Source of the DNA: an uncultured Bacillota bacterium
Lineage (GTDB): Bacteria > Bacillota > Dehalobacteriia > UBA4068
Direction of reading: 5' to 3'
Length of the DNA stretch: 22,155 bases
Assembly (NCBI GenBank): GCA_934271085.1
Contig: CAKQQU010000026.1
Location: 1-22,155, forward strand
In this document: one piece after another, positions 7,111 to 17,000 of the stretch
Layout of the letters: each line of letters opens with the position of its first letter
How positions within the stretch are numbered: the first letter of the stretch is position 1
Position numbers and translations under genes: made by a program
Notes under the pieces: model-generated
Seen by the model: only the letters and a program-made list of their open reading frames with translations
What the model was told of the DNA's origin: nothing
The model's database searches: none

Positions 7111-7127
7111 AAAGCGGAGGAACAATA

Positions 7128-7625
7128 ATGAAAAAAGTAGCGGTGATTATGGGCAGCGACAGTGATCTGCCTGTAGTTGAAAAGGCTTTTCCTGTATTGC
7201 GGGAATACGGTGTGGAATTTGAGGCCCATGTGTTTTCGGCCCATCGCAGCCCGGATCAGGTTCGCGATTTTGTATCTTCGGCCAGAAATAACGGATTTGG
7301 CGTTATTATTGCCGCAGCAGGTATGGCGGCCCATCTTGCCGGTTCGGTAGCTGCCCATACTACTTTGCCTGTTATAGGCATTCCCGTAAAATCGGCAGTG
7401 CTGGATGGCATGGACGCTTTGCTGGCTACCGTGCAGATGCCTCCGGGTATGCCTGTAGCTACAGTGGCTGTTGACGGCGCTTATAACGCCGCCTTGCTGG
7501 CAGTACAGATACTGGGTGTGGAAGACCCGGCTATTGCGGATAAACTGTCTGCGGCAAGAACTGCCATGACCCAAAAGGTACTGGCCAAAGATGCCAGTCT
7601 CCAGGCTAAGCTGGCAGCAGAATAA
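7128..7625 (+). CDS. purE: N5-carboxyaminoimidazole ribonucleotide mutase, class I PurE
   Basis: PurE class I moves the carboxyl group of N5-CAIR to carbon 4, giving CAIR in IMP synthesis. The 165-residue product is full length. It shows MGSDSD (8-13), SAHRSP with catalytic H39 (37-42), AAGMAAHLAG (63-72) and VQMPPGMPVATVAV. AAHLAG and the single short domain place it in class I rather than the CO2-using class II. GGAGGAA precedes the ATG, and the gap from gntR is 17 bases. Class I enzymes normally receive N5-CAIR from PurK, which is not in this window. Confidence 0.95.
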   Translation: MKKVAVIMGSDSDLPVVEKAFPVLREYGVEFEAHVFSAHRSPDQVRDFVSSARNNGFGVIIAAAGMAAHLAGSVAAHTTLPVIGIPVKSAVLDGMDALLATVQMPPGMPVATVAVDGAYNAALLAVQILGVEDPAIADKLSAARTAMTQKVLAKDASLQAKLAAE

Positions 7626-7679
7626 AGTAAATGCGTGCAGACGCTTATTCTATAATAATTGATCCTTCTGGAGGTAAAA

Positions 7680-9119
7680 ATGAGATCTGGGATTTGCGGC
7701 GGTATTCATGAAGAATGTGGCGTTTTCGGTATCTATACCAATAAATGCAGGGATGTGGCGGCTCAGGTGTATTATGGTCTTTATGCCCTGCAGCATCGGG
7801 GTCAGGAATCCTGCGGTATTGTAGTCAACGACCGGGGGGTAATGCGTGGTCATAAGGATAACGGCCTTGTTAACGATGTTTTCCATAGGGATACTCTGGA
7901 AGAGCTGGGCCATGGTAATATGGCTATTGGCCATGTGCGTTACGGTACCAGCGGCGGCACCAGCCGTATCAATGCCCAGCCGCTGATAATCAACCATATC
8001 AAGGGCGCGATGGCCCTGGCTCATAACGGCAACCTGGTCAATGCCGCCACTCTCCGTAATGAGTTGGAGCTGCATGGTTCCATATTTCAGACCACCAGCG
8101 ATACCGAGGTGATAGCCTATGAACTGACCAAGCAGCGTCTGAACAGCAATTCCATTGAGGAAGCTGTGGGTAAGGCTATGGATATACTCAGGGGCGCTTA
8201 TTCTCTGGTGCTGATGTCCCCGCAAAAGCTGATCGGCTTTCGCGACCCCCAGGGCTTCCGTCCCCTGTGCCTGGGAGAAATAGAAGACGGCTATGTGCTG
8301 GCCTCCGAAACCTGCGCCTTTGACGCAATAGGCGCCAAATTTATCCGCAATATCCGCCCGGGAGAAATAGTTGTTATCGATGAAAACGGCCTGCGTTCCA
8401 TTACCGATCATTGTTCAGATGGGCCTCATTCCTTCTGTATTTTCGAGTATATTTATTTTTCCCGTCCCGATTCCATGGTGGAGGGCAGCTCTGTACATAT
8501 TGCCCGCCAGCGGGCAGGCTCTATGCTGGCTCTGCAGCATCCGGTCAATGCCGATGTGGTCATCGGTGTGCCTGATTCCGGCATAGACGCCGCTACCGGT
8601 TATGCCGCTCAATCCGGCATTCCCTACGGCATAGGCTTTATCAAAAACAAGTATATCGGCCGCACCTTTATCGAGCCCGGCCAGCAGCAGCGGGAAAACC
8701 TGGTGCGTATCAAGCTGAATGTGGTGGAATCCACAGTGCGGGATAAAAGAGTTATCATGATAGATGATTCTATCGTCAGGGGCACTACCGGAGCCCGTAT
8801 CGTCCGCCTGCTGCGGGAGGCTGGGGCCAGGGAAGTACATATGCGGGTCACAGCGCCGCCGTTTCTCCATTCCTGCTATTTTGGTACGGATATCAGCGAG
8901 CGTGATTATCTGATAGCCGCTCACCGTACTGTTGAAGAAACCGCGGAAGCCATGGGCCTTGATTCTCTGGGCTATCTGGATGTGAACAGCCTGCCCTTGA
9001 TCCCCGAGCATTACCGGGGAGGCATCTGCACCGCCTGTTTCAGCGGTAAGTATCCCATAGATATCAGCGAGGCTTCCGACAAATATGAGATGGAAGAACG
9101 TCTTAAACGTAAACTCTAG
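7680..9119 (+). CDS. purF: Amidophosphoribosyltransferase (Fe-S, propeptide type)
   Basis: PurF makes phosphoribosylamine from PRPP and glutamine, the committed step of purine synthesis. An in-frame TTG at 7659 is open, but GGAGG at 7670-7674 selects the ATG at 7680 (479 residues). The N-terminal nucleophile is C13 (EECGVFG), so a 12-residue propeptide must be removed, as in the Bacillus-type enzyme. The glutaminase domain shows GHVRYGT and HNGN. The transferase domain has the PRPP loop VIMIDDSIVRGTT (358-370). C253, C399, C450 and C453 match the four ligands of the oxygen-sensitive 4Fe-4S cluster, which fits an anaerobe. The 54-base gap from purE holds a lone TATAAT (7651-7656) without a clear -35 box. 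Confidence 0.97.
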   Translation: MRSGICGGIHEECGVFGIYTNKCRDVAAQVYYGLYALQHRGQESCGIVVNDRGVMRGHKDNGLVNDVFHRDTLEELGHGNMAIGHVRYGTSGGTSRINAQPLIINHIKGAMALAHNGNLVNAATLRNELELHGSIFQTTSDTEVIAYELTKQRLNSNSIEEAVGKAMDILRGAYSLVLMSPQKLIGFRDPQGFRPLCLGEIEDGYVLASETCAFDAIGAKFIRNIRPGEIVVIDENGLRSITDHCSDGPHSFCIFEYIYFSRPDSMVEGSSVHIARQRAGSMLALQHPVNADVVIGVPDSGIDAATGYAAQSGIPYGIGFIKNKYIGRTFIEPGQQQRENLVRIKLNVVESTVRDKRVIMIDDSIVRGTTGARIVRLLREAGAREVHMRVTAPPFLHSCYFGTDISERDYLIAAHRTVEETAEAMGLDSLGYLDVNSLPLIPEHYRGGICTACFSGKYPIDISEASDKYEMEERLKRKL

Positions 9120-9136
9120 TACCGGGAGGATAAATA

Positions 9137-10171
9137 ATGGCTAGTCACAGCGATAGTTACAAGGCAGCAGGTGTGGATATCACCGCAGGCTATAAAGCAG
9201 TGGAATTGATGAAGACCCATATCGCCCGCACGAAAACCGATGGCGTGATGTCCGCTATCGGCGGTTTTGGCGGACTTTTTGCCCCCAATATCCAGGGTAT
9301 GAAAAGGCCTGTGCTGGTCAGCGGTACCGATGGGGTCGGCACCAAGCTTAAGATAGCCTTTATGATGGATAAGCATGATACTGTGGGTATAGATTGTGTG
9401 GCTATGTGCGTCAACGATATTATTTGCGGCGGCGCCCGGCCTTTGTTCTTTTTGGATTATATTGCCTGCGGCAAGAATGTGCCTGAGCGCATCGCCCAGA
9501 TAGTATCCGGTGTGGCAGAAGGCTGTGTTCAGTCCAAAGCTGCCCTGATCGGTGGGGAAACTGCGGAAATGCCCGGTTTTTATCCGGCCAATGAATATGA
9601 TCTGGCAGGCTTTGCCGTAGGTATCGTAGATGAGGAGAAGATCATCGACAGCAGTCGGGTCAAGGCCGGTGATGTTATTCTGGCTCTGCCTTCCAGCGGC
9701 GTTCATTCCAACGGCTTTTCCCTGGTGCGCAAGGTCTTTGATCTGGAACACAGTGATATTGACCGCTATTATGAGGAGCTGGGTTCTTCTTTAGGCGAGG
9801 CCCTGCTTGTTCCCACCCGGATCTATGTCAGACCATTGCTGGAACTGATGAATCAGGTCAATGTCCACGGAGTATCCCATATCACCGGGGGCGGCTTTTT
9901 CGAGAATATACCCCGCAGCCTGCCTCAGGGGTTGAGCGCCCGCATAGCCCAGGCGGATTGCCGGGTATTGCCTGTGTTTGATCTTATCCAGAAGAGCGGC
10001 AGTATAGACCGGCGGGATATGTTCAATACATTTAATATGGGTACGGGCATGACTATCATCGTGGCCGAGGAGGATGCGGACAAAGCCATATCCCTGCTGC
10101 AGGCCAATGGCGAGGAAGCCTGGGTATTGGGAACGGTAGTTGCCGGTGACAGCGGGGTGGAATTATGCTGA
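9137..10171 (+). CDS. purM: Phosphoribosylformylglycinamidine cyclo-ligase (AIR synthetase)
   Basis: PurM closes the imidazole ring of FGAM with ATP to make AIR. The 344-residue product is full length for the family. The sequence shows VSGTDGVGTKLK, DCVAMCVNDI, GGARPLFFLDY and GGETAEMPGFY, the conserved ATP and substrate-binding blocks of the PurM fold. The C-terminal domain has SHITGGGFFENIPR and FNMGTGM. GGGAGG precedes the ATG. Its last codons overlap the start of purN by 7 bases (ATGCTGA), which suggests translational coupling. Confidence 0.97.
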   Translation: MASHSDSYKAAGVDITAGYKAVELMKTHIARTKTDGVMSAIGGFGGLFAPNIQGMKRPVLVSGTDGVGTKLKIAFMMDKHDTVGIDCVAMCVNDIICGGARPLFFLDYIACGKNVPERIAQIVSGVAEGCVQSKAALIGGETAEMPGFYPANEYDLAGFAVGIVDEEKIIDSSRVKAGDVILALPSSGVHSNGFSLVRKVFDLEHSDIDRYYEELGSSLGEALLVPTRIYVRPLLELMNQVNVHGVSHITGGGFFENIPRSLPQGLSARIAQADCRVLPVFDLIQKSGSIDRRDMFNTFNMGTGMTIIVAEEDADKAISLLQANGEEAWVLGTVVAGDSGVELC

Positions 10172-10782
10172 AAGCCAGAATAGCCGTGCTGGTCTCCGGC
10201 GGCGGCACCAATTTACAGCAGTTGCTCAATGCCCAGCAGGATGGACGCCTGGAGCATGGCGAGATAGCCTTGGTGATCTCGGATCATGCCGATGCCTATG
10301 CCCTGGAAAGAGCAGCAGCCAGCCGGGTGCCTGCAGCAGTAGTGGAGCTGCGTTCCTGCCGGGATAAAGCTGAGTTCGAAAGCCGTATCAATGAGCTCTT
10401 GCAGCAGTATCAGATAGATCTGATCGTGCTGGGCGGCTTTTTGACCATACTCTCCGGTGATTTTACCAGCCTTTGGCCCAACAGGATAATCAATGTTCAC
10501 CCCTCGCTGATCCCTTCTTTCTGCGGCAAGGGTTTTTATGGATTAAAAGTGCATGAAGCTGCCCTTAACTATGGGGTTAAAGTGACCGGCGCAACCGTCC
10601 ATTTTGTCAACGAGGTGCCTGACGGCGGCCGGATCATCCTGCAAAAGGCGGTGGATATATTGCCGGGGGATACCCCGGAAGTATTGCAAAAACGAGTTAT
10701 GGAGCAGGCGGAATGGGTGCTTTTGCCTCAGGCCGCCGAAATGTTGGCTGAAAATATTTGTAAAAACAGGGAGGAAGCATAA
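10165..10782 (+). CDS. purN: Phosphoribosylglycinamide formyltransferase (folate-dependent)
   Basis: PurN transfers a formyl group from 10-formyl-THF to GAR. The 205-residue product has the VSGGGTNLQ phosphate-binding start (family usual SGSGTNLQ) and the catalytic set N110, H112 (INVHPSLIPSF) and D153 (VPDGG). It matches the normal family length. It overlaps purM by 7 bases and shares one base with the next start (TAATG), so it is tightly coupled on both sides. A formate-using PurT is not needed for this step here. Confidence 0.96.
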   Translation: MLKARIAVLVSGGGTNLQQLLNAQQDGRLEHGEIALVISDHADAYALERAAASRVPAAVVELRSCRDKAEFESRINELLQQYQIDLIVLGGFLTILSGDFTSLWPNRIINVHPSLIPSFCGKGFYGLKVHEAALNYGVKVTGATVHFVNEVPDGGRIILQKAVDILPGDTPEVLQKRVMEQAEWVLLPQAAEMLAENICKNREEA

Positions 10783-11495
10783 TGTCCGGAAAAGATATTA
10801 CCGCTTTACTGAGTAATAATGAGTATGCCGGCCGGGGTATCATCCTTGGTCTGGATAAGGCCGGCAAAAACGCTGTTATCGCCTATTTTTTGATGGGAAG
10901 GTCGGTAAACAGCCGCAACCGGGTCTTTGTGGAGAACGGCGACGGCCTGCTGATCCGGGCTTTTGACGAGAGCAAAATGGAAGATCCTTCCCTGATAATT
11001 TATTCTCCCATACTGGTCAGCGCCAATAATACTATTGTTACTAACGGCGATCAGACCGATACTGTTTATGAGGCGCTGCAAAATGGCGGCTGCTTTGAGG
11101 ACGCCCTGCATAAGCGCACCTATGAGCCGGATGCGCCCAACTATACTTCCCGCATCAGCGGTATGGTCACGGTGGCGGAAGCTGCCTGCACCTATAAGCT
11201 GAGTATACTCAAAAGGCTGGATACGGATAATCCGGCCTGCCTGCGCCAGTTCTTTGATTACGAGGCTGTGGCCGGTACCGGGCATTTTATCCATACCTAT
11301 CTGGGTAATGGCGAGCCGCTGCCCCGCTTCTGCGGTGAGCCTGTACGTCTGGAACTTCCCTTTGCCGATATCGATGAGTTTACCGCTGCTTTGTGGAGAA
11401 GCCTTAATGCTGATAATAAGGTTTCTTTGGTCACCCGTTATATCTCGCTGGCAGACGGAGAATACAGCCAGCGCATCATTAACCGCAACTGCTAG
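10782..11495 (+). CDS. purO: IMP cyclohydrolase, PurO-like stand-alone enzyme
   Basis: The 237-residue product matches the bacterial branch of the PurO-type IMP cyclohydrolase family, which closes FAICAR to IMP. Recognised segments are NNEYAGRGIILG, AYFLMGRSVNSRNRVF (14-46), the conserved VTNGDQTDT (87-95), YEPDAPNYTSRISG and the late GTGHFIHTYLGNGEPLP. The family is unrelated to the MGS-like cyclohydrolase domain of ordinary PurH. It begins in the stop of purN (TAATG) with GGGAGGAA upstream, and the partner AICAR transformylase follows after 9 bases. The pair replaces bifunctional PurH. PurO was described first in archaea; assignment here rests on family recognition and context. Confidence 0.9.
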   Translation: MSGKDITALLSNNEYAGRGIILGLDKAGKNAVIAYFLMGRSVNSRNRVFVENGDGLLIRAFDESKMEDPSLIIYSPILVSANNTIVTNGDQTDTVYEALQNGGCFEDALHKRTYEPDAPNYTSRISGMVTVAEAACTYKLSILKRLDTDNPACLRQFFDYEAVAGTGHFIHTYLGNGEPLPRFCGEPVRLELPFADIDEFTAALWRSLNADNKVSLVTRYISLADGEYSQRIINRNC

Positions 11496-11504
11496 GAGGA
11501 TAAT

Positions 11505-12683
11505 ATGAAAGAGTTTGCTTTGAAATATGGCTGCAACCCTCATCAGAAGCCGGCCCGCATTTATATGGAAGAGGGCGAGCTGCCTATCCGGGTGCTTAAC
11601 GGCCGTCCCGGTTATATCAATTTTCTGGATGCTTTCAACAGCTGGCAGCTGGTGCATGAGCTAAGATCCCTGGGCCTGCCCGCCGCAGCTTCCTTCAAAC
11701 ATGTCAGCCCGGCCGGCGCTGCCCTGGGTTTGCCTTTGGATGATACCCTGCTGAAAAGCTGCTTTGTGGATGATATTCCCGGTATCAATGATTCTCCGCT
11801 GGCCTGCGCTTATGCCCGCGCCCGGGGTACCGACAGAATGTCTTCCTTCGGTGATTGGATAGCGCTTTCGGATATCTGCGACGCCACCACCGCAACAATT
11901 ATCAAAAGAGAAGTCAGCGACGGCATAATTGCTCCCGGCTATACTCCAGAGGCTTTAGAGCTGCTGCGGGGCAAACGCAAGGGCAATTACAATATTGTGG
12001 AGATAGACCCGGATTATCAGCCTGCCCCGGTAGAACATAAGCAGGTATTCGGCATCACCTTTGAGCAGGGGAGGAACGACGCTGTTCTGGATGCCAGCCT
12101 GCTTGCCAATGTCGTCACCGCCAACAAAGATCTGCCTGAATCAGCAAAGAGAGATCTGCTGGTGGCTTTGATCACCCTTAAATATACCCAGTCCAATTCC
12201 GTTTGCTATGCCTGCGAGGGGCAGGCCATCGGCGTAGGCGCCGGCCAACAGTCCCGCATCCACTGCACCAGATTAGCCGGTACCAAGGCTGATCTGTGGT
12301 TCCTGCGGCGGCATCCCAAGGTACAGGGTCTGGTATTTGCCGATACCCTTCATCGACAGGATAGGGACAATGTGATAGATACCTATCTTTCCGAGCGGGC
12401 TGACGATGTGCTGGGTGATGCTGTCTGGCGGAATTTCTTTGCAGTGCGGCCTCAGCCTTTTACCCAGGAGGAACGCCGGGAATACCTGGACAGTCTCTCC
12501 GGTGTGGCTTTGGGCAGCGATGCTTTTTTCCCGTTTTCAGATAATATTGAGCGGGCATCCCAAAGCGGCGTTTCCTATATTGCCCAGCCGGGCGGCTCTA
12601 TCCGCGACGATCTGGTTATAGATTGCTGTGATAAATACGGCATGGTCATGGCTATGACCGGTTTGCGTCTTTTCCATCATTAA
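11505..12683 (+). CDS. purV: AICAR formyltransferase, stand-alone PurH C-terminal-type domain
   Basis: This enzyme formylates AICAR with 10-formyl-THF to give FAICAR. The 392-residue product aligns with the transformylase part of PurH only; there is no N-terminal MGS-like cyclohydrolase domain. It begins KYGCNPHQKPA and has the catalytic K65-H66 pair in SFKHVSPAG, then the YARARGTDRMSSFGDWIALS block, the KYTQSNSVCYA stretch and the GAGQQSRIHCTRLAG signature, ending with PGGSIRDD and GMVMAMTGLRLFHH. AGGAGG precedes the ATG. With the preceding PurO-like gene it makes a split PurH. Many annotations call this purH; purV is used for the separate domain. Confidence 0.93.
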   Translation: MKEFALKYGCNPHQKPARIYMEEGELPIRVLNGRPGYINFLDAFNSWQLVHELRSLGLPAAASFKHVSPAGAALGLPLDDTLLKSCFVDDIPGINDSPLACAYARARGTDRMSSFGDWIALSDICDATTATIIKREVSDGIIAPGYTPEALELLRGKRKGNYNIVEIDPDYQPAPVEHKQVFGITFEQGRNDAVLDASLLANVVTANKDLPESAKRDLLVALITLKYTQSNSVCYACEGQAIGVGAGQQSRIHCTRLAGTKADLWFLRRHPKVQGLVFADTLHRQDRDNVIDTYLSERADDVLGDAVWRNFFAVRPQPFTQEERREYLDSLSGVALGSDAFFPFSDNIERASQSGVSYIAQPGGSIRDDLVIDCCDKYGMVMAMTGLRLFHH

Positions 12684-12689
12684 AATTTG

Positions 12690-12728
12690 CGCTAAAATAG
12701 TTGTAGACCAATCAATGCGTTTTCAGCG
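12690..12728 (+). other. Hairpin between purV and purD
   Basis: CGCTAAAA (12690-12697) can pair with TTTTCAGCG (12720-12728), with one bulged C. The 3' arm touches the GAGG ribosome binding site of purD (12728-12731). It might modulate purD translation; no T tract follows, so it is not a normal terminator. Confidence 0.3.
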
Positions 12729-12737
12729 AGGTATTTT

Positions 12738-14009
12738 ATGGATATTATGGTTATCGGCGGAGGCGGCCGTGAACATGCCATTATCAAAAAGATCAGGGAG
12801 AACCCGGCTGTAAATAAGATTTATGCCCTGCCCGGTAACGGCGGTATTGCCGCTGATGCTCAGTGCGTGGCTATCGGCGCCAAAGATCTGGACGCCATAG
12901 TGGATTTTGCCCGGGAGCATGAAATAGATTTTGCAGTGGTTGCTCCTGACGACCCGTTGGTGCTGGGGGCAGTGGACAGGCTTCATGAAATCGGCATACC
13001 CTGCTTTGGCCCGGATGCGGCGGCCGCCCGTATTGAAGGCAGCAAAAGCTTTGCCAAGGAGCTGATGCATAAATACGGCATACCCACCGCGGCTTATCAG
13101 ACCTTCTGCGATATGGCTTCCGCCCTGGCTTATCTGGAAAAATGCAGCTTCCCCCAGGTTATCAAGGCCGATGGCCTGGCCCTGGGCAAGGGCGTTTTTA
13201 TTGTGGAGGATCTGGCCGCTGCCAAAGACGCGGTGCAGCGCATTATGGGCGATAAAATTTTTGGCAGCAGCGGTGATAAGCTGATAATCGAGGAATACCT
13301 GACCGGCCCCGAGGTCTCGGTGCTGGCCTTTACCGATGGGCATTGCATCAAGCCCATGGTATCTTCCATGGATCATAAGCGGGCCCAGGATAATGATAAA
13401 GGCCTTAATACCGGCGGCATGGGTACCGTGGCCCCCAATCCCTATTATACCCCCGAAATAGCCCAGCGCTGCATGAAGGAAATATTCCTGCCTACTGTAA
13501 ATGCCATGGCTTTGGAGGGGCATCCCTTCCGCGGCTGTCTTTATTTTGGCCTTATGCTTACAGATTACGGCCCCAAGGTCATAGAGTACAATTGCCGCTT
13601 TGGCGACCCTGAAGCCCAGGTAGTGCTGCCGCTGCTGGAAAGCGATCTGCTTACGGTGATGATGGGAGTGGAGCAGGAACGGCTGGCCGAGACCGAAGTA
13701 CGCTTTCGGGATGGCGCAGCCTGCTGTGTTATCATGGCCTCTCAGGGGTATCCCGCAGCTTATGATACCGGTTTCCCCATCCGGGATAACAGTCCGGAGG
13801 ATATTATAGTTTACCATGCCGGCTCCCGGTTGGCAGACGGTCAGGTGGTCACTGCCGGCGGCCGGGTACTGGGAGTTACAGCAGTAGCTGATGATCTGTC
13901 CGCTGCCATTGACAAGGCTTATAAGGGCGTGGCAGAGATCAGCTTTGCCAATGCTTATTACCGTCATGATATCGGTGCCAGAGCGCTGGCGGCCGGTGAA
14001 AACAAATAA
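12738..14009 (+). CDS. purD: Phosphoribosylamine-glycine ligase (GAR synthetase)
   Basis: PurD joins glycine to phosphoribosylamine with ATP. The 423-residue ATP-grasp protein starts MDIMVIGGGGREHAI and carries APDDPLVLGAVD in place of the more usual GPEAPLVAG segment. It then has GSKSFAKELM, VIKADGLALGKGV (ATP-grasp), MDHKRAQDNDKGLNTGGMG and VIEYNCRFGDPEAQ (metal-binding and signature block). The C-terminal domain is complete. GAGG lies 6 bases before the ATG. A 54-base gap with a weak hairpin separates it from purV; the downstream gap to purL is 26 bases. Confidence 0.96.
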   Translation: MDIMVIGGGGREHAIIKKIRENPAVNKIYALPGNGGIAADAQCVAIGAKDLDAIVDFAREHEIDFAVVAPDDPLVLGAVDRLHEIGIPCFGPDAAAARIEGSKSFAKELMHKYGIPTAAYQTFCDMASALAYLEKCSFPQVIKADGLALGKGVFIVEDLAAAKDAVQRIMGDKIFGSSGDKLIIEEYLTGPEVSVLAFTDGHCIKPMVSSMDHKRAQDNDKGLNTGGMGTVAPNPYYTPEIAQRCMKEIFLPTVNAMALEGHPFRGCLYFGLMLTDYGPKVIEYNCRFGDPEAQVVLPLLESDLLTVMMGVEQERLAETEVRFRDGAACCVIMASQGYPAAYDTGFPIRDNSPEDIIVYHAGSRLADGQVVTAGGRVLGVTAVADDLSAAIDKAYKGVAEISFANAYYRHDIGARALAAGENK

Positions 14010-14035
14010 ATTATAAGAATATAAGAGGGATGACT

Positions 14036-17000
14036 ATGGTATATCGGATCTATGTGGAAAAAAAAGAAGGCCTGCAGCAGGAAGCAGGCTCTTTATTCAA
14101 TGAGCTTAAGTCATTGTTGGGCATAGGCTCTCTGGAAAAGCTGCGCCTGCTCAACCGTTATGACGCTGAAGGGCTGGATAAGGAGCTGTTTGATTACTGC
14201 CTGCATACGGTTTTTTCCGAGCCCCAGACTGACGATATTTATCATGGCCTGCCTGCGGCCGACCATTATCTGGCTGTGGAATATTTGCCCGGCCAGTTCG
14301 ATCAGCGGGCTGATTCCGCGGCCCAGTGCATTCAGCTTATATCCCAGCAGGAAAGACCCCTGATCCGTACTGCTAAAGTATATTTGCTTTACGGTCGGCT
14401 CAGTGACGCGGATCTGCAGGCTATCAAAAAGTATCTGATAAACCCGGTGGAGAGCAGGGAAGCATCCCTGGCCGAGGCAACCACTCTGGAAACAGAATAC
14501 GCCCGTCCCGCAGATGTAGCTATTCTGGATGGCTTTGCCGCCTGCTCTGATGAGCAACTGGCTGATTATGTAAAACGCTATGCCCTGGCCATGGATGAAG
14601 CGGATCTGCGCTGCTGCCGTGATTATTTTCGTTCAGAGCAGCGCGATCCTTCATTGACGGAGCTGCGTGTGCTGGATACCTACTGGTCCGATCATTGCCG
14701 CCATACCACTTTCGCTACGGTGCTGGATAGCTGCGAAATTGAAGACCCGGACGCAGCAGCCGCCTTTGCCCGCTATCAGGATGTCCGCAAAGAGCTGGGC
14801 AGGGAAGATAAACCCTGCAGCCTGATGGATATGGCAACTATAGCTGCTCGCTATCTTAAGGCAAAGGGCATACTTAAAAACCTGGATGAATCTCCGGAGA
14901 TAAATGCCTGCACTGTCAAGATCAAAGCCAATATAGACGGTAAGGATGAAGACTGGCTGCTGCTTTTTAAAAACGAGACCCATAATCACCCTACTGAAAT
15001 AGAACCTTTCGGCGGCGCTGCTACCTGCCTGGGCGGCGCTATCCGCGATCCTCTTTCCGGCCGTTCTTATGTATATCAGGCCATGCGCCTGACCGGAGCG
15101 GCTGATCCTACGGCGGATTTTGCCGATACGCTGGAAGGCAAATTGCCCCAGCGGCGTATAGTTACCGCGGCTGCTGCCGGATACAGCTCCTACGGTAATC
15201 AGATAGGACTGGCCACCGGATTGGTAGACGAGGTGTATCATCCGGGCTATGCGGCAAAAAGAATGGAGATCGGCGCGGTGGTAGGCGCGGCGCCGGCAGC
15301 CAATGTTAAACGTATGCAGCCTGCCCAGGGCGATGTCGTTATTTTGCTGGGCGGCCGTACCGGGCGTGACGGCTGCGGCGGCGCTACCGGTTCATCCAAA
15401 TCCCATGATGTAAAATCCATTGAAAACTGCGGCGCGGAGGTGCAGAAGGGTAATGCGCCGGAAGAACGCAAGCTGCAAAGGCTTTTCCGCAACCAGGAAG
15501 CTGCATCCATGATCAAGCGCTGCAATGATTTTGGCGCAGGCGGCGTTTCTGTAGCCATCGGTGAGCTGGCCGACGGACTTTTGATCGATCTGGATAAGGT
15601 GCCTAAAAAATATGAAGGACTGGACGGTACTGAGCTGGCTATCAGTGAATCTCAGGAGAGAATGGCTGTTGTGGTGGCAGCGGGTGACGCCCGGCGCTTT
15701 GCCCAACTGGCTGATGCGGAAAATCTGGAAACAGCCGTGGTTGCTGAAGTAACGGAAGAACCGCGTCTGGTTATGAAATGGCGGGGCAAAGTTATTGTAG
15801 ATCTGGCCCGTGCTTTTCTGGATACCAATGGCGCCAGCAAGCACAGCCGGGTGAAAATACCCAGGGCCCGTCTGGAGCAGGAGCCAATCGGGACCGGCTA
15901 TGTTTCTTCTTACAAGTATCTGGCCGGTATGCTCAACTGCTGCTCCCACAGAGGGCTGGCCGAGCGGTTTGATTCCACTATCGGAGCAGGGTCGGTGCTG
16001 ATGCCCTTTGGCGGTAAAAAGCAGCTTACCCCCACCCAGGTCATGGCTGCCAAGCTGCCTGTGATGCACGGTAATACGGATAGCTGCTCTGTGATGAGCT
16101 GGGGGTTTGATCCTTATCTCAGTGAGCAGAGTCCATATCACGGTTCATACCTGGCAGTAGTTAGCTCTGTGCAGAAACTGGTAGCCAGCGGCGCGCCTCT
16201 GGATTCCTGCTATCTTTCCTTCCAGGAATATTTTCCCAAGCTGGGAGAAGACCCTCTGCGCTGGGGGCTTCCTACCGCTGCGCTGCTGGGCGCTTTTGAC
16301 GCTCAGTTGGATCTGGGATTGGGCGCTATCGGCGGCAAGGATTCCATGAGCGGTACTTTCGAAAAATTAGATGTGCCGCCTACGCTGGTTTCTTTTGCAA
16401 TCACCATGGCAAAAAGCAGCAGTATTATTTCTCCGGAGTTCAAAAAGGCCGGCTCCAGGGTGGTGCTGCTGCAGGCAAAGATAAAAGAAAACGGTCTGCC
16501 TGATGCAGAAAGCCTTAACTGCCTGCTGGCTCAGGTGCAAAAGCTGATAGCTGACGGCAGGGTACTGTCTGCCTATGTGCCGGGTTTCGGCGGTGTTGCC
16601 GAAGCAATTATGAAAATGTGTCTGGGCAACAGCCTTGGTTTCCATTACGATGATAGCCTGACTGTACAGGATATTTTCGGCTATACTATCGCTGCTTTTA
16701 TCCTGGAATTGGCAGAGGATATGGAAATCGGCAAGGTTTTGGGGTATACTGATGACAGCATATATCTTACCGGTTGTCAGGACAGGATACGCCTTGATGA
16801 ATTAAGGCGTGTATATGAAAGCAGACTGGAGGATGTTTATCCTGCCTATACCCAGCCTGCAGGTGAAAAACCCCAGGCCTATTCCTATAGCGTGGCCGGT
16901 CCCAATCGGGCGCATCCCAAGGTGGCCGTGGCCAAACCCACTTTCCTTCTGCCGGTTTTCCCCGGCACCAACTGCGAATATGATACTGCCCGGGCAATAG

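Noticed and set aside
7651..7656. Internal promoter before purF (TATAAT)
   Set aside because: No acceptable -35 box lies 16-18 bases upstream, so it was not listed as a promoter.
12723..13967. Long minus-strand open frame (414 codons) opposite purD
   Set aside because: purD is unambiguous. The antisense product shows no family motif and arises from low stop frequency on the opposite strand.
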